A stretch of 64,000 bases of DNA from Liolophura sinensis (taxonomy: Eukaryota > Mollusca > Polyplacophora > Chitonida > Chitonidae). The notes beneath the pieces are model-generated. The model saw only the letters and a program-made list of their open reading frames with translations. It was not told the origin of the DNA and made no database searches. The DNA is taken from assembly GCF_032854445.1 (NCBI RefSeq), contig NC_088295.1, positions 14,867,385 to 14,931,384 on the forward strand, in the 5' to 3' direction. This document shows, piece by piece, positions 37,374-51,400 of this stretch (its first letter is position 1; every line of letters starts with the position of its first letter). The translations under genes were made by a program, and so were the position numbers.

Positions 37374-40300
37374 ATGAACAAAAGACCTTTGGATATGAAT
37401 GAAGGTAATAAATTGTTGCTTTTTTCGTTTGTTATATGACAGAAGTCAAACGTAATGCGAAGAGTAAACCTGGAAGTACATCTAACTGTACAACAACAAC
37501 ATAGTACAATAGTACCATTTCGTACTCCTCTAAAACCAGCGAAATGAACACTTCAGACAAAGTTTTACATAGTCTAACAGAATCATACGATCACACAAGT
37601 ATGGCTTATTAGATTTATCGAAAAATTTCAGCTGTGACGGTTCAAAGTATCCATCTAGATGCACTTAGTATGTTATGTTAAACAGGAAGACATCTTGTTC
37701 GACGAAAAGCAACCTACCTGTTAGCAGTATTGAGCAGCTCACCTCGATCTTCTCATATTTTACATCAGTTAGCTCTTGCCCTTGTAACTATTGCATGACA
37801 AACTTTGACGAGGATGGCTGAGCTAAATCCAATGTTGCAGCCCAGTCGAATGGCATTCCAGAAGGTCTTCAGTAAGCATGTTGAAGAGAATATACTGGGG
37901 ATCATGTGTTTTGTACATAACATCACCCAAGAGAGTTATCTATCTGTCATCAATGATTGCATGCACGCTGGATGTCACCCTCACCTTTGTTCAGTGTATC
38001 TCCTATGGGAGTAATCCATTTGTGGACATACAAACAACAGTTGAAAAGGAATGCAATTTATAAGCCACAGTATGGTGGGGACATTGTAAAGATTAGTTTG
38101 GTGGTATTGTTTATCATTGGCCAGCTTTTCAGACTTTCATTGACCTTGTGAGAAGTATATTCTTCATTGACATGATGTTCTCCCGTTCTGCAGTCATGAA
38201 TTAAGACACGCGGACTGCAAAAAAAGACCATCTTCCTCATTTGATATCAGTCAGATCTTGATCTAAATGTCAAGATTACAATCTATTGTACGCTGAAAGT
38301 TAACCTGGAAGTTCCATGTATTTACAAGCAAACTACAACTTTTACAAAAATTATAATTAAACTTTTTTCAGCTAAGGATTAATGAAAGGACATACATGTA
38401 TATTTGAGATTGATATCTGCATTGTCTGACTTTAACTCTTTGATTACTTTTTGGGGTTCTGCGATTATGTATTAACATCAGATGAATGGAAGTTTATGGA
38501 GAGGAAGAGAAAGCGAAAAAGCCGATGGGCTGCTGTTGATGATGCTGAGAAAACAGTTATTCCTGGAATGCCGACCACAATCCCAGCAAATCTATCAAAT
38601 GAGCAGGAGAGGCAGTATTTGGGTGAGTACAATTAATGCTGTTTTCATCTCTGTAGACTGGTAGAAACTGATTACTTATCTCAACCTTTCTTAATTTGTT
38701 TTCACTAAATTTTCAAAATCTGCAGGTCCAGGCTGGCCCCAAGACATGTGATTTTCACAAAACCAGTAATAAATTGCATTCTCTTTCAATGGGTAATAAT
38801 CTCTTTGTTAACCTTATTATATGTAGGTTCTCGCTGAATCCAATACCAAGTAAGTATGTATTAAACAGTGAAATTAGGGAACGCTTAACCTGATTAATTT
38901 ATCCTTGCTTGTTGACTAAAAGTTTTTTGGGCGCTAAAAGAATTTCAAATGATTGATTCTTGTTTACCAACTACATGTACCATATAAGCAGTTTTTGGAG
39001 AAAATTCATTTCCAATGAAGGTAAGCAGAGCTTGAATGCTGCTAAATGCTATCATAATTTACATACCTGTATTGATGTTTTATTTTGTAAACAATGCTGC
39101 TATTCTGACCACTTGCATTACAGTTCACCTTCAAATTGAGGAGATAAGTCGCAGACTGAGAACAGGAGATCTGGGGATACCACCTAACCCTGAAGACAGG
39201 TTTGAGACGAAATCCATCCGTGACAGCAGTAATTGTATCTCTCTCCTCCCTGACAGCGGGCCAAGATTTACCCTCACAGCATTGCAAATTCATAGTCATG
39301 CCATCACATTTCTTTACACACTGACCTAACCATTCACCATTTTTCAGAGAAACTTTTAATAACAAACTTATAAAAATTTTGCAGGCGAACGTATTTCTTT
39401 TGTTATTGTTTTATTTATTTTAATTTTTTTCATCTTTTTTCATTTTTTTTCACCATGAAAAAAACCCTACTTGACCTACCTTGAAGAATGTTTAAGGCCA
39501 TCTTCTACATTCTGTCCGCATCTAAAACTGGAACTCGTCACTCTACTACATTGGTAGCAACTTGCAGTTATCACACTTTAGTGTTACATGTGCATGTATT
39601 TCTACAATGGAAGACTAAATTATTGTTTATGAACTCCTACATTAAACACGACAAAGACAGAAGATGGGTTATATGTGTAGCTAACCATTACTTTCACCAA
39701 CAGCCTCATATCTAATTAAATTGCTCGCATGCATGCCACTCTAACATTATGTTTGAAAACACAATTTAGTTTACATCATTCACTTATATATTAAGAACTA
39801 GTAACAGTTATCTTGCTTGGTCATTAAGATATGTTGGTTATAGGTGTGACAAAGAAAATGATGAAAAAAATGTCAATCTGTAGTTATCTGGCAGTAGGTA
39901 AACATGGGATGTCTCAAAGTGGTGAAATTTGTTAACTCTCATCAGTTGACTTATATATAGATGGTTCTTGTTTGACTTCATCATGGTCAATGAAAAATAT
40001 GTGAAGTTGTTTTATCTATAAATCCCCAACATGACAGTAAAATGTCTGTGGATTGAATAATGTAGTTCGGGTTATGTTGTGTAATTTTCATGGGAAGAAT
40101 CTGGTTAGTGATGTCTAGAGTATGCTGACTTGTATTGGTCCATAGAAAGGGAACAAATGGGATGCCTTCACACAGTCGAAAGGTTGATTTCTATTTGTAA
40201 TTAAATCATCAGAAACAAAGGATTGTAGACTAGGTTTTGACAACTTTAATGGGTTTAGTATGTAAGTCTAGCACCCAAAGAAGCCTGTGCCTTCTGCTTT

Positions 40301-43300
40301 CATCATTGAAACCTGTGGCGAAAATGTATACAACATTGACGACACTAGTTGCATATATACATTCAGAATCAAATGTTATCTTTCTAAACACAGGTGTTTT
40401 CAGAAAACGATTGTTTTTGCACTCATTGGTTTTAAATATTTGATCCTTGTTGCTGTTTGTTGAGCTGAGCTAATCTAATGTGATATTACAGCAGTGATAA
40501 TCATTCCACCTTATTGCAGTGACCAGAAAAGGGACGTGCCTCAAGATCTAATCATATATTTCTTCCCTCTAATAATGATGATTGGCATTTGGGGGGTGGG
40601 CAGATAGATGTAGCATTAATTTTGTGATGGTATATTAATTTACAATTTTTTCCATTTCACCTTCATACTATTTTTGTCTGCTTATTGTGCTGGCCTGTCT
40701 TGCATGGATTAAGGCTAACACTCAAATTCTTTTTTCAGAAGTCAACAAACTAGCTTTTGTCTGAAGGATTGGCTGTCTTGTGATTTCTTTAATTTTACAA
40801 TCCTTTAGCAATTCAAACGATTTGTGACATGATATTTTTTCAAATAGTGCCAATAGTCTGCCTTATGTTAGGTTTCAATTTGACTATTATGTTTTCAATT
40901 TGGTAAAGCTTCAAATATTTATGCAGATGTGTTCATTAGTTGGCCAATCTTTGATCAGTGAGTGAAAAAGATTAAATAATAATGATAGTGTAACAACATA
41001 ATATTAGGGTTTTACTCTTCCCATTTTCTAAGCATTATTTGTGCATAAAGTATAGTAAACTTTACTACTATAACCATTGTCCACAAAACCACCCCACAAC
41101 CAGCTTGGCACCTGTATGTAACATCATCTCCACAAGTATATTTATTAATGTAGTTTGGTTTGTATGAACGTTCACATGTATTGAATAAAATTACATAATT
41201 TTCACTTTTGTTTGCATTAAGGATATGTGTGTGCATTAAAAACACTTCTGTAGAAGAAGAATAAATGGAATAAGAAAGTTTTCTACGTATATACTAGTAT
41301 AATATTTCATTATTCCGTATTGGATGCCTTTCATATTAAGCAAAATTACTTTGATAGACATCAACATATGTAGCAGAATAACAAATTGTCCTGATATTAT
41401 GCTAGATATTGTAGGAGAAGAAAAGCACTTTCTGTGTGGAAATAAGTTTACAGTGTATCAGTAATTGTGATGTCATGAAAATTTTTTAGTATGACATCAA
41501 ACAACAATCAAAACACTGTATGTGGAGAAATGTAGCATGCAAGGTGAAATGTATGGTTTGGTGTGTGGATATGTTTGCTGTGATATGAGAACAAGTCATC
41601 GTCCTGTCTCCAGATCTCCCTCACCAGAACCCATCTATAACAATGAAGGGAAGCGACTCAACACTCGGGAGTACCGTACTCGCAAACGCCTGGAGGAGGA
41701 GCGTCACAGGCTTGTCACTGAAGCCTCCAACCTAAACACAGAGTACAAACCTCCAGCTGATTACAAGTGAGATCCTTTAATCCTTTCATTATTGGTTATC
41801 TGCAAAAGAGAGTTACTAAAAATCAGGAAATTTATGGACATTTGATATACATGTATTATGAAGTGATTGAATTTGCAATTTAAGGATCTGGATTATGGCG
41901 TAGAACACCAAGGCACCAATGCAGTCGCTGTGAGTTCAAGTCCAGCTCATGCTGGCTTCCTCTCCGGCCGTAAGTGGGACGGTTTGCCAGCAACCTGCGG
42001 ACAGTTGTGGGTTTCCCACCCACCATAGTGCTAGCCGCCGTCGTATAAGTGAAATATTCTTGAGTACGGCGTAAAACACCAATCAAATATATAAATAAAT
42101 AGGACACCAAGGAAAGGAGGATGAATTTAAGGATGCTGTATTCCCTCGTCAGATCTTTGCTGTCCCATCTTGACTGGTGGTTGGATCATTTAATTGTATG
42201 GCTTTTGTATTGAAAAGCTTAATGAGGTAGGTCAGGCCTTGTAATCAGTCAGTCAATCTTTTGGTCTTGTGTGTACAGTAAACATTTTTTTTGCCTTCAG
42301 GCCGCCAATAATCCGTGTGAATGACAAAGTGATGATTCCACAGGAGGAACACCCAGACATTAATTTTGTGGGGCTGTTGATAGGACCTAGGGGAAACACA
42401 CTGAAGAACCTGGAGAAAGAGGTAACAACTCCATGATCTGCTCTTGGCATCAGAATAAATTTTTGTGGAAAAGTGAATCAGTGGAGAATTCTGAAGTAGC
42501 TGTGCCGTGTACTAAATCACTGATTGGTTGGAAGGGTTGACCTGTTATAAATGTGATTGTTTGATCCATGATATGTGTGATTGTTTGACCTGTTATATGT
42601 GTGATTGTTTGACCTATTATATGTTTGATTGTTTGACCTGTTATATGTGTGATTGTTTGACCTATTATATGTGTGATTGTTTGACCTGTTATATGTGATT
42701 GTTTGACCCATGATATGTGTGATTGTTTGACCTGTTATATGTGTGATTGTTTGACCTATTATATGTGATTGTTTGACCTGTTATATGTGTGATTGTTTGA
42801 CCTATTATATGTGTGATTGGTTGACCTATTATGTGTGTGATTGTTTGACCTGTTATATATGTGATTGTTTGACCTATTATATGTGTGACTGGTTGACCTG
42901 TTATGTGTGATTGTTTGACCTGTTATATGTGTAATTGTTTGACCTGTTATATATGTGATTGTTTGACCCATGATATGTGTGATTGTTTGACCTATTATAT
43001 GTGTGATTGTTTGACCTATTATATGTGTGATTGTTTGACCTATTATATGTGATTGTTTGACCTATTATTTGTGTGATTGTTTGACCTACATGTATTATGT
43101 GTGATTGTTTGACCTATTATATGTTTGATTGTTTGACCTACTACATTTGTGATTGTTTGACCTATTATATGTGGGATTGTTTGACCTACATGTATTATAT
43201 GTGTGATTGTTTGACCATGATGTTTACTGTTAAAAAAATCTGCTCCCTGTTATAATGTAATAGTCTAGCTACTTCAAACCAGATAAAATTGTTTATTCAC

Positions 43301-46300
43301 TTGTTATTAAAACAGATTCCCTATAATGCTATTCCAGTGTAATCATTGGTAATAATCTGCTAAGGGCTGTGTCATACAATGAGATGAAAGTACTGCTGAA
43401 TTGTGTTGTGCAGCAGAAAATTATAGTTAAGTGTAAAACAGCATATATAGGTAAATTTTGTATTTGCTTACATACTGAAACTTCAATTTTTCCCCTAGGA
43501 TATCATCCTACATTCCAAATAACCCTCGCAGAATCAGACAAAACGAGTAACTTCATGGAGTCATGGAGTCCAGGATAAATTTTAGGTTTGGATGCATAAT
43601 TCATCATTTGTGTGACTATCATGGCTCATAATCTGTCCTATTTACTTATAGACTGGTGCCAAGATCATCATCCGTGGTAAGGGCTCTGTGAAGGAAGGGA
43701 AGATTGGGCGTAAGGATGGCCAGCCCCTGCCAGGGGAGGATGAGCCCCTCCATGCCTATGTTACAGCCAACAACCCAGAAAATGTCAAGAAAGCGGTGGA
43801 AAAGGTATGTCAGGTGTTTGTGCCCGAAGAATAATCAAAGAATTAAATTGTATACCAACATTACATTCAGTGTCATATCTTGTCTCAGTGTTACACTGTA
43901 TTTTCTAAAACCTAAATGCTTATTAAACCATTTAGGTCTTGGAATGAGAATTAGAAGAATTTACTGGAACTGTGGCTATGTCATGATGTGCTGACATGAA
44001 CTAGACAAGAAGATTATTGTTTTATTCATGCTCTTTCTTTTTTTTTCAGATCAAGGAGATCATTAAACAGGGTATAGAAGTTCCTGAAGGTCAAAATGAC
44101 TTGCGGAGACAGCAGCTTAGAGAGCTGGCTTTGCTAAATGGCACATTGAGGGAAAATGATGGCCTGGCGTAAGTTATCAGTAACTACATTTTCGAAGCCT
44201 TGTGGGTACCAAAGATTGATTCTAGAGTGAATTAAGATGATCTAAGCTAAAATTCTGACACATGCTGTAGGCACAAAGAATTTAAGCGAATGTTAATATA
44301 ATAATAAAATAAAGAAGATTTAAAGTTGTAAATTTCCAGAGTGGTCAAATTATGTTTGTAAAGATTGTTTTTAAAATGTAGCAAATGCAGATTCTGTCAT
44401 TTTCTTGCAAATGAAATTCAATGGGTACTTATTCAAGATGGGTAGGTGAACTTTCCTAAATATGTAACTGCTTCAAGTGTATCTATTCCATTCTTCTTTT
44501 TGCAGGAAATTAAAGCAACTGCAAACTGCACAGACGATTATCACCAACACTATAGTGTGCTCAGTGTGTGGAGGAACAGGTCATTTGGCTCAGGATTGTA
44601 AACAGAAGAGGTACTTGCACAGTGTTTTGGCTTCTATGGGTGTAAAACCATGCCTATTATGGGTTTGAGCTGTTGCTTGAAAAGCTCGTTACGATATTAA
44701 TAGGAGACTTGTAGGAATATGTCCCATCAAATTTGGCTACATCTCCCTATTAAATTTCACCAAGTAAGGTTGGTGTAATGATTAAAGCTATGTGACTTGT
44801 GTAATTCCTGCTGGGATACCTGCATCTGTTGTGGACTTTTCCCCAAATTTCCTTACCGTAACTGTAGTTTTACCCCATGGAGATGTATTTGGAATGCACC
44901 ATGAATTAACATTATTCAGTCACACTGTCAGAGAAAGCTGCCTTTTCATTTACATTGTTGATGCAGTGTTTTCTCATCTGTTCAAAGTTTATTTAATTCC
45001 ATAATGTGTTGTAATACTGTTTGATGCATGACTTTTGTCCTTCAGACCAGGTGACTCATTCAGGTTACAGCAGGTACAGACTGCTGCTGACAAAGCCAAG
45101 ATGGATAGTGAGGTGAGAACTATTGTTAGCTTGAGAAGTGTTGGGTCATTTTTGTTTGTTGACTGATCATTCACATTCCTTGCCTTTTATTTTAAGAAAA
45201 GGCTACATCAGAGCTATAGAAAGAAGAAATTATTGGTCAGAAATGGCTAGATTTATGTTTGTTTGAGCCTCATTGATGGTAATTGTTAAATTTTGGTGTT
45301 CTTTGAACAACTGTCTGCTTAGTGCCATCGATTCCAAGACTTCTGTTGTGTTGCCTAATCATAAGGCAGGGGCCATGTTTCTAGGTTTTCATCATAATAA
45401 TGTTACTGCCTGTGCATATTTTAGTACATGTCCCTGATGGCTGAGTTAGGGGAGGGTCCCCCACCCTCACAGAAGAACGAGTCTCCGGCTTCTCATCAGA
45501 ATCACAACCACTCACACCACACACCACAGCAGCACCAGTTCAACAGGCCTTCCTTTGGACAACAACAGCAGCCTCCTATGGTAGGTATTTCACAGGGTCA
45601 ACGTTACACCCAGAAATTTGCAACATCTTGGCTTTTCATATTTGATTTCTCTTTCTCTAATAAACATACCTATATTGGAGTCTTTATAGAGGTCCTTCGT
45701 TTTCTTTTTCTATTGGAAGTAAAAACAATTTTAATAATACATTAATGGGTGGCGGTGTGAGCATATCTTCTTACATGAGACTTTAGTTTATTGTTAACTA
45801 GAGCAAAGCAGACTAGAGCAAAGATATCAAATGAAATTTTTTCATATAAAGTAAGTGTGACATTGTTTGTTTGTTCACAGGGTTTAACGCCCCCCTGGGC
45901 CCAGAACAGTCCACGGTTACCTACCATGATGGGTGGGCCTCCTAACACCTTCCAGCAGCCACCCCCTAACAACATGGCCTCTCCCATGCAGGGTAACAAT
46001 CATCAGCCCATGTTCACATCAACCCCAGCCAGCATTCCACCCTGGCAGCAGGGACTCAACTCTACACCCACACAACCAGTCTCCAGCTCACCGGCAATGG
46101 GTAAGCTCCTCCCATCATTTTGTGTTCAAGGTGCATGCTTATGTGTTGTCATCTTGTATAATGCTTATTATAAAAAAAAGGGTTTTGCTTAATGTTATTC
46201 AAGATGGTTTTGTGAAAATAAATGTGTGTCTCACATTAGAGTGTACCGGTAGTTATGGAAATATCCTCTCATTCATTGTGTAATTGAAAGAGGTCTCATG

Positions 46301-46922
46301 TTTTAAAATGATATGCACCCGTTAACTTAAAACTAGATATCCTTTAACATAAAAGTGCTTGTTCTGACCTATTTCAGGTGTTCAACCCCCACAGCTGCTG
46401 ACTGCCCCACCCCCACCCCCTCCCAACAGTCAGGGGATGACACCTACTTCTAGTCTACCATGGTTACAGGCATCCCAAGGTAGGCACATTTGCCAAACAA
46501 AAGGAATTGAATGCCTTTCTTCAACTTTTAAAAAGTCGTTCAAGAGTTGGTTTAGAATGTCAACAGCAGTTATCATCTTTTTCCCATATCCTGATGAGTT
46601 TTGTATTCTCTTTTCAGCTCAGTCTGCGATGCCACCACCTCCATCATCCACAGCCATGGCACCATGGCAACAGATGTCTGGTGTACCACCTCCACCACCT
46701 TCCAACATTCCTCCATGGCAACAGCAAGTTCCCCCACCTCCTAATCATCAGCAGTCATGTATGCCCAATCCAGTGGCTCCTCCTCCACCACCCCCTAATC
46801 AACATGGGTACAGCCCCATAGCTCCACCCCCACCACCACCACCTGCTAACTTCGACATGGGCCAAATGGTTGGTGGGATAAACCCAATGCTGATAGCACC
46901 ACCCCCTCCCCCGCCCAGCTGA
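37374..46922 (+). CDS. SF1: Splicing factor 1 (branch-point binding protein), 13 exons
   Basis: Complete, 1749 nt, 582 aa. Exons: 37374-37404, 38482-38622, 39124-39199, 41614-41766, 42301-42421, 43652-43804, 44050-44168, 44506-44610, 45046-45112, 45425-45580, 45881-46100, 46378-46479, 46618-46922. Phases are consistent. Order of domains: N-terminal basic motif KRKRKSRW with Trp26 (the ULM that binds U2AF2 in this family), [10 protein letters not shown], the SPSPEP phosphorylation motif, KH-QUA2 region with [17 protein letters not shown] and the variable loop [15 protein letters not shown], a CCHC knuckle [14 protein letters not shown] (residues 283-296), the conserved [14 protein letters not shown], and a Pro-rich C terminus with WQQ repeats. 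Function: recognises the intron branch point in the early spliceosome (complex E), nucleus. Start chosen because the 31-nt first exon joins in phase to [15 protein letters not shown]1 shares a promoter region with POLR3A. Confidence 0.97.
41914..42103 (-). mobile_element. SINE (family 1), reverse strand
   Basis: Reads in reverse as the family core (cttgagtacggcgtaaaaca, cccaccatagtgctagccgc). Flanked by acaccaagg duplications at 41905-41913 and 42104-42112. SF1 intron 4. Confidence 0.9.
42528..43216. repeat. ~24-bp minisatellite in SF1 intron 5, ~29 copies
   Basis: Units of 'gtttgacctattatatgtgt' plus gatt, 22-24 bp with a few longer (tacatg insertions). It begins about 110 bp after the exon ending at 42421 and is not exon-derived. 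Confidence 0.93.
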
Positions 46923-47711
46923 AACTACTGCCACGCGTCAACCAGATGGGGTGGTGTTTTATCATAGAGTTGTAGGGCTATCTTCAGAAGGACTTACATA
47001 TTACCCTGACCATCATCTTGTCAAGGTTTTAACTGTCAGAATATTCTTATCTTGGATTGACAGCTGTACACTTCCACTTCAAGTACAAATGGAATAGTAG
47101 CTGCTGATTTTAGCGGATAATACGTTATGTATGTTTTAGTTGATTTGTGGCAATGATTTATGTACCATTTAATCAAAGCTGTATACATGGACACTTCCAG
47201 TACCTGATGATTAGCATCTCATTGACCTTATACTTATCAAAATGGTTTTCAAATTTACCCAGAGATCGGGTTTTTATTCTTATTCTTAGTATATTTATCA
47301 CCACCAAGTATATATATGTGTGAAGTTATCAGTAGGGGGGATTGGAAGGCAGGTAATTATTCATAATAAGGTTTGTTTTTCTGTCTGTGTTCAAGTTTAC
47401 TTAACCTTAAGAATAAACTCACATCCAGCATCCTGTGGCAATAAATGTTTTGAGTTTAAAAAATCTACACGTATTGGTGGTTTCCTGCTAACATTTCAGT
47501 AGGTAGCTTGAGTCAAAGTTAAAGGATACCGCGTTAAAATCACATTTTAATTCATTTATTGTGAATTCCATTTTGTTGATGATGTTTAATTAAGATGAGA
47601 CATTGTACATATAAATATATCCAAGTTTTGTTTACTACATCAGACTTTACATTTGCATTATTGAGGTGCTCAGAAATTGATGTAGGATGTGAATCGTCAT
47701 TGATAAATAAA
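46923..47711 (+). other. SF1 3' UTR with poly(A) signal
   Basis: AT-rich, no exon supported. AATAAA at 47706-47711 is followed by a T/GT-rich stretch, a good candidate end. Confidence 0.65.
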
Positions 47712-47897
47712 TGAATGTTAAAAAAAGTGTGTAGCTTTTTGTTTTGGTGTAGGTTGTTGTGTATTTTTAGTGAATGTTTTTGATTTGAACACAGTTATGT
47801 CCTCAGGTAGTGAACTATTTAAGCTGCGATAGGTAATCACAGATTCTATAGGTTTTGTGATTGATGCCTTGAAATAAGTTTCATTGGAGTCTGTTAC

Positions 47898-48055
47898 TGG
47901 CTAGGGTAAATATTCTGGAATAGCCTGGTATAGAGTGTATTACTATGGCATAGAGTGAATTTTCTGGAATAACATGGTACAGGGTGGGTATTCTGAAATA
48001 GCCTGGCATAGATTGTATTATTCTGGAATAGCATGGCATAGGGTGTATTACAATG
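47898..48055. repeat. Short degenerate tandem repeat
   Basis: About four to five copies around 'attctggaatagcatggcat' with 'agagtgta' linkers, between the convergent SF1 and thioredoxin-like genes. Confidence 0.75.
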
Positions 48056-48341
48056 GAGTTCTCAAGTTGGTTTGAAAGAATTTATTTCTGAATTGTTTAA
48101 AGCCATACTTATACGATGGTGGTGGGTTTAATTAGTGGAGTAAACCAGAATGCCAATGGTAAAACACAAAACTGTGTCAAGGTACTTACAAATTTACCTT
48201 CATGTGACATTCGGATGCGCACGCTGTATTACTGGACAACCAGTGGTCTTCAAGGAACAACAGAGCTCACAAGAACAGAATGGGTAAAGGTTTGACAGAA
48301 AAAAGTAACTCATGTACTACTTTAGCATATGGAATATGACA

Positions 48342-48347
48342 TTTATT
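48342..48347 (-). other. Poly(A) signal of the thioredoxin-like gene
   Basis: AATAAA on the minus strand, about 150 bp downstream of the stop at 48500-48502. Confidence 0.5.
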
Positions 48348-48499
48348 TTGTATGTAATAGATGTGAAGAAAATTCTGTATCCTGTAACGAGTCCTGAATT
48401 AAGTTTACGAAAACGGCCCAATATGAGAGGTATCCCAATTCCAAGCTTTGTCAGGCATAGTTCACGAGAGTCCATTGAGCAACAGTAGTAGACACAGCA

Positions 48500-51400
48500 T
48501 CATGCCCATGGGAAATTGGCTGGCTCTTGGGTAACTTTCGACCTGCCCTCGGTTGTGATCACTTCACCCGTCTTTGCATTCACCAGAACAAAATAGGGAA
48601 TCCCAGATACGTTGTGCTTCTTTGACAATGTGCTCTGTAAAACAGCAAGGAAACCGGTATTGGAAAATAGTCCGATCCAAGGATCGGGGCCATTCCTTAT
48701 GTATGTAACCCTTTTCATATAAGTTCATTTAGAAGCCGATTATAAAAACAAAAACAAATTGCCTAACAGTTTGCCGAGAGGGAGAGTTTGTTTTGGTTTT
48801 GGATCTTAGCAGTTATTATAGCTCAATTGCAGAAAGCTTTCTAATACAAAATTATGAACTTCTTGAACAGTGACAACTTTGACTGGATGTAAGTTTTTAC
48901 TTCAGTATTATGCTAAATTTTAATGAGACCATTCGTATTCACAAAGAGAAACATAGCGACGTACAAGTCTGAGTTGATTACGGAAGTTATGCGTGACTGT
49001 ATTTCATTACGGTTTCAATTACAGGGGCCAACCAATCACTCACCCTGATGTCCTCAGCCTCGAAAGGTACGGCGAGCCAGGGCATCTCTTTGAAATAAGC
49101 CTGAAACTTATCTGCATCTCTGTCACATGTCACGAAGATGATCTCCATGGACTTGCCCTTGTCGGTTGCCTTCAGCTCGTTGTAGAACTTTGCCAGGACA
49201 GGCGTGAACTGCCGGCATGGCGGGCACCAATGGGCGGAGAAGTAAAACCCTGCAGACATAAATTGAGCACCCGTGTTACTGAAGGAATTCAATATTCAGC
49301 AGTGATTGAGCGTTTGTAAATGTTGCTGGTCGAGCGCCCTTCATCCATCCATCCAGTCTTCATCCACACTCGTGACTGTCAGTCACTTAGCTTAATAAAC
49401 ACATTCCCCCAGAGATTACCTTTAAAAGAATAATATATATATACATATATATATATATATTTATTACCTGTGCAGCGAATTTACACAGCCTATGTATTTG
49501 TCCCAAAAAGGGATGGTGTGGATTATAGAAGATTATAGAGTATTATAGAAGTGCATCATCGAAGTTAAATTGATACTGTATTGAACTGGGCGTTAAAAAA
49601 ACAATGAAATAAACAGGCCCATATGAGTTGTTATCGAAGGTCTGATAAAGAGAATGTAGGCCTACGCCAATCTGTAAGTGAGCTTACACTGTACGGACTT
49701 CTACATCACAGAACGGCCCCAGGATGTGGAGAGGCGAGACGGCGAAATTTAACGGCACTAGTGTCTGTACAGACATCATTACGGAAATAGGAAGTATCTG
49801 TCGGGTAATGTGAGAGGAATGTCATATTGGCGTAAGCTGTAATGTGCTGCGTACGAGTACACCCAAGTCGTGTTCATTTCCACTGCATATTTTTGAAACT
49901 GATAACCTGTTAGGGGCCTACTATTTGGCCACGTGTATATGTAATGAAACTGAACACGGCCGGGATCGCCCTGCTGTAGAGTGCCATGAATGCTCAACAC
50001 TGAGCAGTCTACAAACTATACAACCTAGGCCTTTCATCAGTCAGGCCACGGCGAGGTAAATTGAATTTAAAAAATGAATAAAATAATTTTGTAAACTTAC
50101 GCCTCCATGCATTGTCTAACTTGCTACACGCATTGAGAATAACCATGTATGTACTCAAAAAATTAATCTGTTAATTCTAACGGAAAGTCTGGGTGATGCT
50201 AGAACTCTGCGTGTTAAATGTAACAAACATATTCTATTAATTCAACATAAAGACTCTATAAGACTAACAAGATACTATGTTGAATATGACAGAATATTGT
50301 GATATGATAACAGAACACATTCTAGCATCACTCAGACAACAGACTTACTGTTAAAATTAACAGATTAATTTTTTATTTATTTATTTATTTATCTAATTGG
50401 TGTTTTACGCCGTACTCAAGAATTGCTGTAGAGCATGTCCTACATATAATATAAACTTAATCGCCTGTATGTTATAGCTTAATACTGGGACTATACATCA
50501 CGAGAACGAGTTCGATGACCTTCAGCCTAGCGCATATAATCACGCTACGATTCGTCGCAGGTCTACAGGCTGCATGGAGGGAGATGGAGTGGGGTGGAGT
50601 GGGGGTGTCGCTGGGACAGGATTTTTGTTGGGGTATACGTAATGACCCTTTTCCTTCCATCCCATTAATCTTGACGATGCCATATTTCAATACTGGTTAG
50701 GAATATGAATTTTGATTTATTCTTTATTAAAATTTAAATCGCTACCTCTACTTCGTTACCTCGCTTCGATACCTCGTTAACTCGCTTCGCTACCTCGTTA
50801 CCTGGCTGCCTCGCCCTGTATAAGAAAGGTACAGATGTCCTCTATCGGCTTCCATAGAGACTAGCACTCATTGTAACAAGATTTCAAAATATTGTATACA
50901 GAACTGTCTCTAAATTAATTATAATCATGCAAAGTTGTAACTCTGATACATGTATTTGCAGTGTCATCCATGCATGCGTGGTGTCGGCTTATAAAATTAT
51001 TATTTTTGCCCAGATGTAGGCCTAGGTGTGAACAAAATATTGACGCGAGGTCTCTCCAACTTCAAATGCACGGCTGTGTAAGATCAGCTAGAGGTCAGTG
51101 TCCTGTAAGAGACCGACCAGTATTGATTTCTGTACTGGCGAAAACTGTATTGATTTGTGGGAGTATTTTACTCTATTGCACCTTACAAAGCTTTGATATA
51201 CAGAACCAATATTGCCTCTCCTGAATGGTTAGGTTGCAATCATCTGCCGCATCAGAACCTTCATCAAGCGCGGCTGTATAATTATAGCTTAGTCACGCGT
51301 GTAGGCCTATATATGTATACACATCCTCATCTTCATATGAACAGTTTAATCAAAATATTTTGTTGATGGGTGACTGTACGTGATATTGCGTTGCCCGATA

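Noticed and set aside
37805-38014. 69-codon open frame in SF1 intron 1 ([12 protein letters not shown]...)
   Set aside because: No homology recognised and it does not fit the phase of SF1 exons.
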